NCBI GenBank assembly: GCA_947447625.1
Contig: CANFKS010000025.1
Coordinates: forward strand, 1 to 43,156
Direction of reading: 5' to 3'
DNA from: Rhodospirillales bacterium
GTDB lineage: Bacteria > Pseudomonadota > Alphaproteobacteria > Acetobacterales > Acetobacteraceae
DNA: 43,156 nucleotides
The notes beneath the pieces are model-generated. The model was not told the origin of the DNA. It made no database searches and saw only the letters and a program-made list of their open reading frames with translations. This document shows, in pieces, positions 7,007 to 19,640 of the stretch. The translations under genes were made by a program, and so were the position numbers. Position 1 is the stretch's first letter; each line of letters opens with the position of its first letter.

Positions 7007-8509
7007 TCAGCGGTAGAGGAATTCGGCGCCGGTGAGGTCGATTTTGGGGAATTCGTCTTTTTCGTTCCAGTAGTCCTGGGTATGGGCCCATTCCGGCTTG
7101 TCGCCGCGCTTGGGCAGCAGGTGCATGCCGCGCATCAGGTAGCCCGGATTGAAGTTGGTTTCGTCGATCCACGGCAGGATCGCCATATTGTGATCCTCGG
7201 CGCGCAGCACCGGCACGACGCTCTTTTTGCCGGTGGCTTGCATCTGCTGAAGCAGCCGGCAGACGAAGTCGCCCACCAGATCCGCCCGCAGCGTCCAACT
7301 TGCCCGGAAGTAGCCGAACACCCACACCATATTGGGCATGCCGGTGAACATCATGCCGCGGTAGGTCACGGTATCTGCGAAGTTGAGTTGCTTGCCGTCC
7401 ACCACGAACTCGATATCGCCGAGCACAGCGAGGTTGAAGCCGGTTGCTGTCACGATCACATCGGCTTCGAGTTCGCGGCCGGATTTCAGCAGGATGCCCT
7501 TTTCGGTGAAGTGCTCGATGTGATCCGTCACCACTTCGGCCTTGCCATCGCGCACGCCGGCGAACAGATCGCCCTCGGGGATGAAGGCGATGCGCTGCTG
7601 CCACGGCCGGTAGCTCGGCGTGAAATGCTTGTCGATATCGAAGGCGTCACCGAGATAGTGCTTCACCCCGGCCAGCAGTTCCTGCTTGACCTTTTCGGGC
7701 TCGCTCTGCGCGCGCTTGGTGAAGATCGCCTGTTCATAGAGGATCTTGCGCCGCACGATCTCATGGATCCAATGCTCATCGACCTGCAGCATGCGCAGTT
7801 CCTCGGCCAGCGGGATCGCATTGCGCCCGGTGCGGAAGAATGTCGGCGAGCGTTGCAGCATCGTGAGATGCCCGACCTTGGGCGCCATCGCCGGGATCAA
7901 CGTTGCCGCCGTAGCCCCGGAGCCGATCACCACGACGCGCTTGCCGGTGTAATCGTAGTTCTCGGGCCAGGTTTGCGGATGCAGGATCTCGCCCTTGAAG
8001 TCCTTCATCCCCGGCCACTCCGGCGTATAGCCGGTTTCGTGGCGGTAGTAGCCCTGGCACATCCACAGAAAATTGCCGACGAAGCGGACCATCTCGCCGG
8101 TCTCGGTTTTTTGGGCGTCCAGCGTCCAGGTCTTGGCCGCTTCGGACCATTCCGCGCGCAACACCTTGTGGTGATAGCGGATGTGCTGGTCGATGTGATT
8201 TTCCTCGATCACTTCGCCCATGTATTTGCGGATTTCATCTGCCGAGGCGATCGGCGCTGTCGTCCATGGCTTGAAGCGGTAGCCGAACGTGTGCAGATCG
8301 GAATCGGAGCGGATCCCGGGGTATTTATGGGTCCACCAGGTGCCGCCGAATGTGTCCTGCATTTCAAGGATCACGTAGCTTTTGTCCGGGCATTGCTGCT
8401 GCAGGTGGTAGGCGCCGCCGACCCCCGAAATTCCGGCGCCGACGATCAGCACATCGAAATTCTCGGTCCTCACAGGCACGATGCTGGCGGGCGATAATGA
8501 ATCGTTCAT
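7007..8509 (-). CDS. EthA-like Baeyer-Villiger flavin monooxygenase
   Basis: The 500-residue FAD- and NADPH-dependent enzyme is predicted to insert oxygen next to a carbonyl, turning ketones into esters. FAD-binding GAGISG is at residues 24-29 and NADPH-binding GSGATA at 196-201. Between them is the Baeyer-Villiger fingerprint FxGxxxHxxxWP (residues 171-182). Long stretches recall Mycobacterium EthA, for example YPGIRSDSDLHTFGYRF, VVVIGSGATAATLIPA and the region around NMVWVFGYFRASWTLRADLV. ATG 8509 follows an AGAGAGAA ribosome site. Much longer upstream frames read through the divergent promoter and are ignored. A divergently transcribed SDR lies 228 bp away and could supply the ketone from an alcohol (inference). 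Confidence 0.93.
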   Translation of the reverse strand: MNDSLSPASIVPVRTENFDVLIVGAGISGVGGAYHLQQQCPDKSYVILEMQDTFGGTWWTHKYPGIRSDSDLHTFGYRFKPWTTAPIASADEIRKYMGEVIEENHIDQHIRYHHKVLRAEWSEAAKTWTLDAQKTETGEMVRFVGNFLWMCQGYYRHETGYTPEWPGMKDFKGEILHPQTWPENYDYTGKRVVVIGSGATAATLIPAMAPKVGHLTMLQRSPTFFRTGRNAIPLAEELRMLQVDEHWIHEIVRRKILYEQAIFTKRAQSEPEKVKQELLAGVKHYLGDAFDIDKHFTPSYRPWQQRIAFIPEGDLFAGVRDGKAEVVTDHIEHFTEKGILLKSGRELEADVIVTATGFNLAVLGDIEFVVDGKQLNFADTVTYRGMMFTGMPNMVWVFGYFRASWTLRADLVGDFVCRLLQQMQATGKKSVVPVLRAEDHNMAILPWIDETNFNPGYLMRGMHLLPKRGDKPEWAHTQDYWNEKDEFPKIDLTGAEFLYR

Positions 8510-8624
8510 GGCTACGTTTCTCTCTGGCGGTCTTGCTGGTGGCTCGGAGTGTAGAAGCCAAAGTGCTCGGGCGGCTAGTCCAGATCGCGCGAAACCGCGC
8601 CGGTATTCGCGGTGCCGCGACCAT

Positions 8625-8667
8625 CGGATATGCGCCGTCAAACGCCCTGCGCCTTGATTTATATCAA
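8625..8667. promoter_or_regulatory. FNR/FixK-type box in divergent promoter region
   Basis: TTGATTTATATCAA at 8654-8667 is a perfect match to the FNR consensus TTGAT-N4-ATCAA. On the minus strand TATCCG (8630-8625) lies about 30 bases from the box centre, so the box would sit near -41 of a monooxygenase transcript, the class II activator position. The box is 71 bp from the SDR start. The DNA match is direct; the regulatory sense is inference. Confidence 0.6.
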
Positions 8668-8737
8668 ACAATCCGCCTCTTGCCCAACCCCTGCGGCGCC
8701 GCCACTCTTGGCAGCAACGAAACGCGAGGAGACGCCC

Positions 8738-9511
8738 ATGGCCTACCAACCCTTCGACCTCACCGGCAAAGTTGCCCTCGTCACCGGCGGAAACTCCGGC
8801 ATCGGCCTCGGCATGGCCCGTGCCTGCGCCGAAGCGGGCGCCGATATCGCGATCTGGGGCACCAATGCCGCCAAGAACGAGGCCGCCCGCGCCAGCCTGG
8901 CCGGCACCGGGCGCAAGATCCTCACTGTGGAATGCGACGTCGGAGACGAAGCGGCCGTCGATGCCAGCTTTGCCCGCACCCTCAATGAACTCGGCCGCGT
9001 CGATGCCTGCTTCGCCAATGCCGGCATCGGCGCGGGCCGCGCTGTCCCCTTCGCTGAATACTCGACCGAAGCCTGGCGCCGCGTTATGCGCGTCAATCTC
9101 GACGGCGCGATGTTCACCTTCCGCGCCGCCACCCGCCACATGATGGAACGCGGCGGCGGCGGTCTGCTCGCCGGCACCGCCTCCCTCGCGGCCATCGAGG
9201 GCGCGGCCCGGAACGAGCATTATGCTGCGACCAAGGGCGGCCTGGTCTCAATGATCCGCTCGCTCGCGGTCGAACTCGCGCGCTACGGCATCCGCGCCAA
9301 TTCGATCCTGCCCGGCTGGATCGAGACCGACATGACGGCCAAATCGATCGCCAACGACAAGTTCAGCGGCAACGTCATGCCCCGCATCCCGATGCGCCGC
9401 TGGGGCAAGGGGGCTGATTTCGGCGGCATTGCGGTCTACCTGATGAGCGATGCTGCCGCCTATCACACCGGCGACAGCTTCGTTATCGATGGCGGCTACT
9501 CGCTGTTCTGA
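8738..9511 (+). CDS. short-chain dehydrogenase/reductase (SDR)
   Basis: The 257-residue classical SDR uses NAD(P)(H) to interconvert an alcohol and a ketone. The cofactor motif TGGNSGIG is at residues 16-23, the NAG motif (FANAG) at 92-96, and the catalytic triad is Ser149, Tyr162, Lys166 with the usual 13-residue Ser-Tyr spacing. The C-terminus, DSFVIDGGYSLF, is typical. An Asp after the second strand (CDVGD) is present. GCGAGGAGA precedes ATG 8738. Substrate is unknown. The divergent partner is a Baeyer-Villiger monooxygenase, so an alcohol-to-ketone-to-ester route is a reasonable guess. Confidence 0.92.
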   Translation: MAYQPFDLTGKVALVTGGNSGIGLGMARACAEAGADIAIWGTNAAKNEAARASLAGTGRKILTVECDVGDEAAVDASFARTLNELGRVDACFANAGIGAGRAVPFAEYSTEAWRRVMRVNLDGAMFTFRAATRHMMERGGGGLLAGTASLAAIEGAARNEHYAATKGGLVSMIRSLAVELARYGIRANSILPGWIETDMTAKSIANDKFSGNVMPRIPMRRWGKGADFGGIAVYLMSDAAAYHTGDSFVIDGGYSLF

Positions 9512-9558
9512 TCGTCTGCCCCCATCCCGCCGGGCGTGACACCACAGGAGCCTTTCTG

Positions 9559-11415
9559 ATGAAAAAGCTACTCGTCGCGTTCGGCGCCCTCGTCGCCTTG
9601 CTCGTCCTCGCCGTGCTCGTCGGCCCCATGCTGGTGCCCAGCGATATCGTTCGCTCCCGCATCACCGATATCGTGCGCGCCGCCACCGGGCGGGACCTGC
9701 GCATCACCGGCCCGGTCCGCCTGCGGCTGCTGCCCGCCCCAGGCGTGACTGCCGAGGCGATCACCTTCGCCAATGCGCCCTGGGCGAGCGTTCCCGAGAT
9801 GGTGAAGGTCAAATCCTTCAGCCTCGACCTTGGCCTTGTCGCGCTGCTCGCGGGGCGCATCGATGTCACGCGCCTCGTGTTGAGCAGCCCTGAAATCAAC
9901 CTCGAAATCGGCAAGGACCGCCGCGCCAACTGGCAGTTCGACCGGCCCGCCCCCGTCGCGGCCGCATCGAACGGCGCCGCGAAATCCGCCGCCTCGCGCC
10001 CGGCGGTCAGCCTGAACGATGTCCGCATCGAAGCCGGGCGCATCACCTACCGTGACCTTGGCGCCGGCACGACCGAGACCGTCGATCACATCGCCGTCTT
10101 CCTCGCCTTCCCCGGTCTGGACCAGGCCATCGCCATCAACGGCGCCCTCACCTGGAACGGCGAGCCCGTTAAAATCGTGTTCTCCGCGGCCAAGCCCGCT
10201 GCCCTGCTGGCTGGCGATGAGAGCGCGGTCGATCTCAAGCTGACCGCCGCCCCAATCGCCATGGGCTTTACCGGCAGCGTGCTCGGCCTGCCGCCGCGCC
10301 TCACCACCGGCACAATCGACATCGCGAGCCCCTCGCTCCGCCGCCTCGCCGCCTGGCTTGGCCGGCCCCTCGCCATCCCGGGCGATGCAATCGGCCCGCT
10401 TGCCATCAAAGGCCGGCTTTCGGCCAAGGCTGGGCAGATCAGCTTCGAAGACGCCGCCATCGCGCTCGACTCGATTGCAGCCAATGGCAGCCTGACCCTC
10501 ACCACCGACGGCCCGCGCCCCGCTTTGGCCGGCACGCTGTCCACCGGGCCGATCGACCTCAACCCTTATCTGCCGGAAGCCCAGCCCAAAGCTGCCGCGG
10601 CCAAATCAGCGACACCGAAACCGGTTCCCGCGGGCGATGAAGGCTGGAGCGACGCGAAGCTGGATTTCGCCGCCCTGCATGCCGTTGACGCACGGTTCAC
10701 CATCCGCGCCGAGCAGATCCTCTGGCGCAAGCTCCGCTTCGACAAAACCGGCCTCACCCTGCAACTCGCCGGCGGCAAACTGGTCGCCGATCTCCAGCAG
10801 CTCACCCTCTACGAAGGCCTGGGCAAGGCCCGCCTCGCGCTCGATGCCGCAAGCCCCACACCAGGCCTTGCGGTCTCCCTGACTCTCACCGGCACCCGGA
10901 TCGGCGCCCTGCTCGACGCTGCCATCGGCATGGACCGCCTGGCCGGCACAGGGAGCCTCGATCTGTCCCTCATTGCGCAAGGCGCCAGCCAACGCGCCCT
11001 GATTGCCAGCCTCAATGGCGAGGGCGGCATCCGCCTCGCCGATGGCCAGATCACGGGCGTCAATCTGCTTGATATCGCGCGCGCCGCCCTGCCTGGGGGC
11101 GCTGCGAAACCGGGGGGTGGGACGGCTTTCGGCAGCCTGACCGGGACCTTCCGCATCCAGTCCGGCATTCTGCGCAACGAGGATCTTCAGCTCACATCGA
11201 ACCTTGTACCCACCACCGGGGCGGGCAGCATCGATCTGCCGTCCCGCAGCATCGATTATCGCGTGGTCCCGCAACTCGGCGGCGCCGTCAAAATCCCGAT
11301 CCGGATCAGCGGCCCATGGAGCCACATCTCGACCCTGCCGGATGGCGCGGACTCCGTCCGCGCCATCGTCAACCAGCCCGGCACCCTGTTGCGCGGGCTG
11401 CTCCCCCGGCCCTGA
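9559..11415 (+). CDS. AsmA family protein
   Basis: The 618-residue product has one N-terminal membrane anchor (LLVAFGALVALLVLAVLVGPMLV, about residues 4-26) and a long periplasmic region. The N-terminal AsmA domain is recognisable from ATGRDLRITGPVRLRLLP and the FANAPWAS motif. The C-terminal AsmA domain includes LNGEGGIRLADGQITGVNLLDIARA and a region ending IDYRVVPQLGG. AsmA-like proteins are linked to outer-membrane assembly and phospholipid transport between membranes. An Ala/Pro/Lys-rich linker (about residues 345-355) separates the halves. ACAGGAG precedes the ATG. The gene is convergent with gltB, with a 52-bp G-rich gap that holds no clear terminator. Confidence 0.9.
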   Translation: MKKLLVAFGALVALLVLAVLVGPMLVPSDIVRSRITDIVRAATGRDLRITGPVRLRLLPAPGVTAEAITFANAPWASVPEMVKVKSFSLDLGLVALLAGRIDVTRLVLSSPEINLEIGKDRRANWQFDRPAPVAAASNGAAKSAASRPAVSLNDVRIEAGRITYRDLGAGTTETVDHIAVFLAFPGLDQAIAINGALTWNGEPVKIVFSAAKPAALLAGDESAVDLKLTAAPIAMGFTGSVLGLPPRLTTGTIDIASPSLRRLAAWLGRPLAIPGDAIGPLAIKGRLSAKAGQISFEDAAIALDSIAANGSLTLTTDGPRPALAGTLSTGPIDLNPYLPEAQPKAAAAKSATPKPVPAGDEGWSDAKLDFAALHAVDARFTIRAEQILWRKLRFDKTGLTLQLAGGKLVADLQQLTLYEGLGKARLALDAASPTPGLAVSLTLTGTRIGALLDAAIGMDRLAGTGSLDLSLIAQGASQRALIASLNGEGGIRLADGQITGVNLLDIARAALPGGAAKPGGGTAFGSLTGTFRIQSGILRNEDLQLTSNLVPTTGAGSIDLPSRSIDYRVVPQLGGAVKIPIRISGPWSHISTLPDGADSVRAIVNQPGTLLRGLLPRP

Positions 11416-11467
11416 ACCGGAGAGAGCAGGGCGGGGAGAGCAGGATGGGGAAAGCGGGGCGGGAGCC

Positions 11468-15997
<4,530 letters not shown>

Positions 15998-16122
15998 CGC
16001 GTCGTCTCCTATTCATGCCGGCACGCGCAAGGCGGCGCGGCAAGGACGTAAGGCCAGAGCACCGCCCGGGGCCGGCCAAGGAGCGTGATGCCCTTGGAAC
16101 TCTCGATATCAAGTATTCCGCC

Positions 16123-16189
16123 AGAGGAGGGAGGCTGTGTTGGCAGCAGCCCCTCCTCTTCTCGAGGAACCCCTCTCAAACGAGGGGTT
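16123..16189 (-). terminator. two consecutive stem-loops between the DUF2059 gene and gltB
   Basis: On the minus strand, transcripts leaving the DUF2059 gene meet a perfect 8-bp stem (16182-16189 with 16168-16175, 6-base loop). A larger stem follows (16152-16159 plus 16147-16151 with 16123-16130 plus 16133-16137), with a 2-base bulge and a 9-base loop. There is no good U run, so these may be attenuators or RNA-stabilising structures rather than simple terminators. Confidence 0.5.
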
Positions 16190-16198
16190 GCACAATCC

Positions 16199-16777
16199 TT
16201 AGAAGCGCAGACCGCGCGCGATCAGCGCATCCTTGTGCTTGACGATGGATGCCTGATAGACACGCTGCCCCCAGGCCTGACCGGCCGACATGCCTTGCTG
16301 GGTCACGGCGGGCAGGGTGGCGATGAGTTTCTTGCCGAGGGGGGTCGCATAGAACGCCCGCAGCCCCTTGAGGTCCTCGACGGTGAAGTTGTTGCCCCAG
16401 ACATCGATGATCTGTGTGTTGAGGTCAGCCTGCTGCGCCACGAAATCGGGTATCAGCAAATCGTCCACGATCTTCGCCGCATCCTCCGGCTTCAGCAGTT
16501 CGGGGGGCCTGGTCGGATCATTGGCCGGGGCCTTGGCGCCGGCGCGCATGACGAGTTGGATCATCTGGTTGCGCATGAAGTTGATGATCTGCTGGCTCTG
16601 CTTGTCGACCCCGATCATCGCGGTCAGCGCTGCGGCTTCCTTGTGTGCCTCGGGGCTGGCGGGCGGCACCGGCGGGGCGATCGCCGCGGGCGGCGGCGGA
16701 GACTGCGCGCCGGCTGCGAATGGCAGGAGGATCATGCCGGCGGCAAGAAGGGGGAGAGCAAAACGCGTCAACTGCAT
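16199..16777 (-). CDS. DUF2059 domain exported protein
   Basis: The 192-residue product has a Sec signal peptide (MQLTRFALPLLAAGMILLPFAAGAQ), a Pro/Ala-rich stretch, and a helical DUF2059 domain. The domain includes IINFMRNQMIQLVM and FTVEDLKGLRAFYATPLGKKLIATLPAVTQQ. The domain is common in exported proteobacterial proteins and has no known activity. ATG 16777 follows GGAGTGAACCAG and lies only five bases after the gltD stop, so it is probably translated from the gltD transcript. Why an exported protein sits inside the glutamate-synthase locus is unclear. Confidence 0.87.
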   Translation of the reverse strand: MQLTRFALPLLAAGMILLPFAAGAQSPPPPAAIAPPVPPASPEAHKEAAALTAMIGVDKQSQQIINFMRNQMIQLVMRAGAKAPANDPTRPPELLKPEDAAKIVDDLLIPDFVAQQADLNTQIIDVWGNNFTVEDLKGLRAFYATPLGKKLIATLPAVTQQGMSAGQAWGQRVYQASIVKHKDALIARGLRF

Positions 16778-16782
16778 CTGGT

Positions 16783-18237
16783 TCACTCCGCTGCCACCGC
16801 TGTCGCGGTGATCTGTTGCAAGTAGCCATGGATCTGCTGGGCCGCATCGCGGCCGTCGCGGATGGCCCAAACGACCAGCGAGGCACCACGAACGATATCC
16901 CCGGCTGCAAAGATACCTTTAAGACTGGTCATGAATGTGGCCGAACCGATCTTGACCGTACCCCAGCGGGAGACGTCGAGGTCATGCGTTGCGAAATGCG
17001 CCGGAATATCCTCCGGGTCGAACCCGAGCGCCTTGATCACCAGATCGGCGGCGACATTGAAATGACCGTCCTCGATCGGCTCGACCGACTGGCGGCCCGA
17101 TGCATCGGGCAGGCCGAGATGCATGCGCACCGCGCGGACCGCCGCAACACGATCAACCCCATCGGGCCCGGCGGCGCCGATGAAGGCCTCCGGCGCCGAC
17201 AACCACACGAACTCGACACCCTCCTCCTCGGCATTGCCGACCTCGCGCATCGAGCCCGGCATATTTGCCTTGTCACGCCGATACAGGCATTTGACCGACG
17301 CCGCACCCTGGCGCACCGCGGTTCGCACGCAATCCATCGCCGTATCGCCGCCGCCGATCACCACCACGTGCTTGCCGCGCGCATCCAATGCGCCGCTTTC
17401 GAACGCCGGCACCGCATCGCCCAGCCCCACCCGGTTCGCCGCTGTCAGGAAGTCGAGCGCGGGCACGATGCCGTTCAACCCGACCCCCGGCCCGCCGATC
17501 TCGCGCGGCTTGTAGACGCCTGTCGCCACCAGCACCGCATCATGGCGCGCCCGCACATCGGCGAACGACATGTCGCGCCCGATCTCGGTGTTGAGCCGGA
17601 ACACGATGCCGCTCTCCTCCATCAAGCGATGCCGACGCTGGACGATTGCCTTGTCGAGCTTGAAATTCGGGATTCCGTAGATCAACAGCCCGCCCACCCG
17701 GTCATGCCGGTCATACACCACCACCTGATAGCCGCGCCGGCGCAACTCCTCCGCCGCCGCCAGCCCCCCGGGCCCGGCGCCGATGATCCCCACGGTCTGC
17801 GCCCGCTCACGCACCGGCTTGATCGGCTTGACCCAGCCCATCTCGAAGGCCGTATCCGTGATGTAGCGCTCGACCGCCCCGATGGTGACGCTTTCGAACC
17901 CCTTCTCGATGACGCAATTGCCCTCGCACAGGCGATCCTGCGGACAAATCCGCCCGCAGATCTCGGGGAAATTGTTTGTCGCCGCAGCCACCTCATAGGC
18001 TTCCTCGAGCCGCCCTTCGGCGGTCAGTTTCAGCCAATCCGGGATGTTGTTGGCGAGCGGGCAATGCACCTGGCAGAACGGCACGCCACATTGGCTGCAG
18101 CGGCTGGCCTGCGCGGCGGCGGCCTGCGGCTTGAACTCCTGGTAGATCTCTCCGAAGTCGGCGCGACGCTCCAAGCTGACGCGCTTCTCCGGCGTCTGCT
18201 GGTCCAGCCGTACGAATTGCAGCATCCGCTCCGTCAT
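16783..18237 (-). CDS. gltD: glutamate synthase small subunit
   Basis: The 484-residue FAD protein transfers electrons from NAD(P)H through iron-sulfur clusters to GltB. The N-terminal Cys motifs CSQCGVPFCQVHC and CGRICPQDRLCEGNC hold the 4Fe-4S clusters. The FAD-binding GAGPGGLAAAEELRRRGYQV follows, and the NADPH-binding VVIGGGDTAMDCVRTA lies in the second half. The C-terminal GDIVRGASLVVWAIRDGRDAA is typical. ATG 18237 follows a strong AGGAGGAG site; a frame start at 18264 would overlap that site. It is the first gene of the gltD-DUF2059 pair, with gltB further downstream. A palindromic operator-like site lies 67 bp before the start. Confidence 0.96.
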   Translation of the reverse strand: MTERMLQFVRLDQQTPEKRVSLERRADFGEIYQEFKPQAAAAQASRCSQCGVPFCQVHCPLANNIPDWLKLTAEGRLEEAYEVAAATNNFPEICGRICPQDRLCEGNCVIEKGFESVTIGAVERYITDTAFEMGWVKPIKPVRERAQTVGIIGAGPGGLAAAEELRRRGYQVVVYDRHDRVGGLLIYGIPNFKLDKAIVQRRHRLMEESGIVFRLNTEIGRDMSFADVRARHDAVLVATGVYKPREIGGPGVGLNGIVPALDFLTAANRVGLGDAVPAFESGALDARGKHVVVIGGGDTAMDCVRTAVRQGAASVKCLYRRDKANMPGSMREVGNAEEEGVEFVWLSAPEAFIGAAGPDGVDRVAAVRAVRMHLGLPDASGRQSVEPIEDGHFNVAADLVIKALGFDPEDIPAHFATHDLDVSRWGTVKIGSATFMTSLKGIFAAGDIVRGASLVVWAIRDGRDAAQQIHGYLQQITATAVAAE

Positions 18238-18303
18238 GGTCGATCTCCTCCTGGCCAGGACCATTTAAGGGATGAGCCTGGCCCTGGCGAGTCGAATTTG
18301 CCG

Positions 18304-18328
18304 AATAGGTCACGGTAAGTGACCTATT
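18304..18328. promoter_or_regulatory. 10-5-10 palindrome upstream of gltD
   Basis: AATAGGTCAC (18304-18313) and GTGACCTATT (18319-18328) form a perfect inverted repeat with a 5-base spacer. It lies 67 bp before the gltD start and 68 bp past the NDUFA9-like gene stop. A related half-site AATAGGAC is at 18378-18385. With no following T run, an operator for a dimeric regulator is more likely than a terminator. Confidence 0.55.
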
Positions 18329-18395
18329 TTTCGCATATCAGGCCGTCAAATTTGAAAACCTGCCGTCGGAGGTGTTAAATAGGACCGTTTCGGGA

Positions 18396-19343
18396 CTATG
18401 CTGATTTATAACGAGTGATCGGCCCGCCGCCCGGCCGATAGCGATGCAGATACGCCGGCACCACCGCATCCACCGGCGTCGGCGTGAGTCCGAGGTCGGA
18501 CAACCCTGCCGCATCTGGTGCCATCACGTTGTCGCGCCCCAGCAGGATCAACTGGTCCCGCGTCAGCAACCGTCCCGGCAACTTCTCCAGCAGGCGCGCC
18601 GCCAGATTGAGGTACCACATCGGCACGGGGATCATGCAGGCCAGGCGGTTTGTCTTGTCCTGCACGTATTCAAGGATCTCGCGCATCGTCATCACCTGCG
18701 GTCCGCCGAGATCGAAGCTGTTTCCCGCGGCTGCCGGCCGCAACGCGGCCATCACCGCATCCGCCACATCGCCGACATAGACCGGCTGGAACTTGGTCCC
18801 GGCAGCGAACACCGGCAGGGTCGGCAGCATCTGTGCCATATGCGCGAAGCGGTTGAAAAACCCGTCCTCGTAGCCGAACACGACGGATGGCCGCAGGATC
18901 ACTGCCGCCGGGAATGCCGTGCGCACTGCCGCCTCGCCCGCCGCCTTGCTTCGGGCATAGAGGCTCGGGCTGGCCGCACTCGCCCCCATCGCCGACAGGT
19001 GCACCAGGTGCTTGACCCCGGCCGCGGCTGCGAGCTGTGCCACCAGCCCTGCCGCGTCCTCATGAATCCGCTTGAAGTCGCCGGGCTTGTGTTCCGCCAG
19101 GATGCCAACCAGGTTCACCACCACCTCGGCTCCCATGACCGCCCGCTCCACCGCGTCAGGCCTGGTGATCGACGTGTGCAGCAGCACGATCTGCCCCACC
19201 GCGCCCATTGGCTTGAGGAAGAGCGATGCCTCGGTATCCCGCACCGCCACCCGCACATGGTAGCCCTGCGCCGCGAGCCGCTTCACCACATACCGCCCGA
19301 TAAAACCCGAAGCCCCGAAAACGGTCGCAATTCGCTCGGCCAT
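18396..19343 (-). CDS. complex I NDUFA9-like NAD(P)-binding protein
   Basis: The 315-residue protein is an atypical SDR with the N-terminal Rossmann motif VFGASGFIGRYVVKRLAAQGYHVRVAVRD (motif GASGFIG at residues 9-15). Later landmarks are VVNLVGIL, VKHLVHLSAMGAS and the active-site-like SPSLYARSKAAGE. The pattern matches the alphaproteobacterial homologue of mitochondrial complex I subunit NDUFA9, a structural or assembly role rather than a metabolic dehydrogenase. AGGAG precedes ATG 19343. It is a single-gene unit between gltD and tRNA-Leu. No other complex I gene is in the window. Confidence 0.87.
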   Translation of the reverse strand: MAERIATVFGASGFIGRYVVKRLAAQGYHVRVAVRDTEASLFLKPMGAVGQIVLLHTSITRPDAVERAVMGAEVVVNLVGILAEHKPGDFKRIHEDAAGLVAQLAAAAGVKHLVHLSAMGASAASPSLYARSKAAGEAAVRTAFPAAVILRPSVVFGYEDGFFNRFAHMAQMLPTLPVFAAGTKFQPVYVGDVADAVMAALRPAAAGNSFDLGGPQVMTMREILEYVQDKTNRLACMIPVPMWYLNLAARLLEKLPGRLLTRDQLILLGRDNVMAPDAAGLSDLGLTPTPVDAVVPAYLHRYRPGGGPITRYKSA

Positions 19344-19454
19344 GACACACTCCTGCCAGTTTCGGTGCCTTTCTTAGGCCGCTCCGCCGCCCCCCTCAAC
19401 CACGCATCGCACGATATTCCGGCACATCCGCGTCGCTTTCTTTCATACCCCCTG

Positions 19455-19483
19455 TTGACGCCACCGGCTTCGGCCGGTAGATG
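19455..19483 (+). promoter_or_regulatory. sigma-70-type promoter of tRNA-Leu
   Basis: TTGACG (19455-19460), a 17-bp spacer and TAGATG (19478-19483) place transcription start near 19490, about 18 bases before the mature tRNA 5' end. Confidence 0.6.
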
Positions 19484-19507
19484 CCCCCTCCACCGCATGC
19501 CCGACTT

Positions 19508-19594
19508 GCCCAGGTGGCGGAATTGGTAGACGCGCAGGTTTCAGGTACCTGTGGCCGCAAGGTCGTGAAGGTTCGAGTCCTTTCCTGGGCACCA
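19508..19594 (+). tRNA. tRNA-Leu (anticodon CAG)
   Basis: An 87-base class II tRNA. The acceptor stem GCCCAGG (19508-19514) pairs with CCTGGGC (19584-19590); discriminator A is 19591 and CCA is encoded. The D-arm TGGCGGAATTGGTAGAC is typical of tRNA-Leu. The anticodon stem CAGGT/ACCTG encloses TTCAGGT, with CAG at 19542-19544. A variable arm precedes the T-arm GGTTCGAGTCC. It reads CUG, the favoured Leu codon in this GC-rich DNA. Confidence 0.96.
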
Positions 19595-19640
19595 TCGAGC
19601 GTGGCAGCGCAGCGTTCGCGCCGGTCACGCGGGATTTGTA

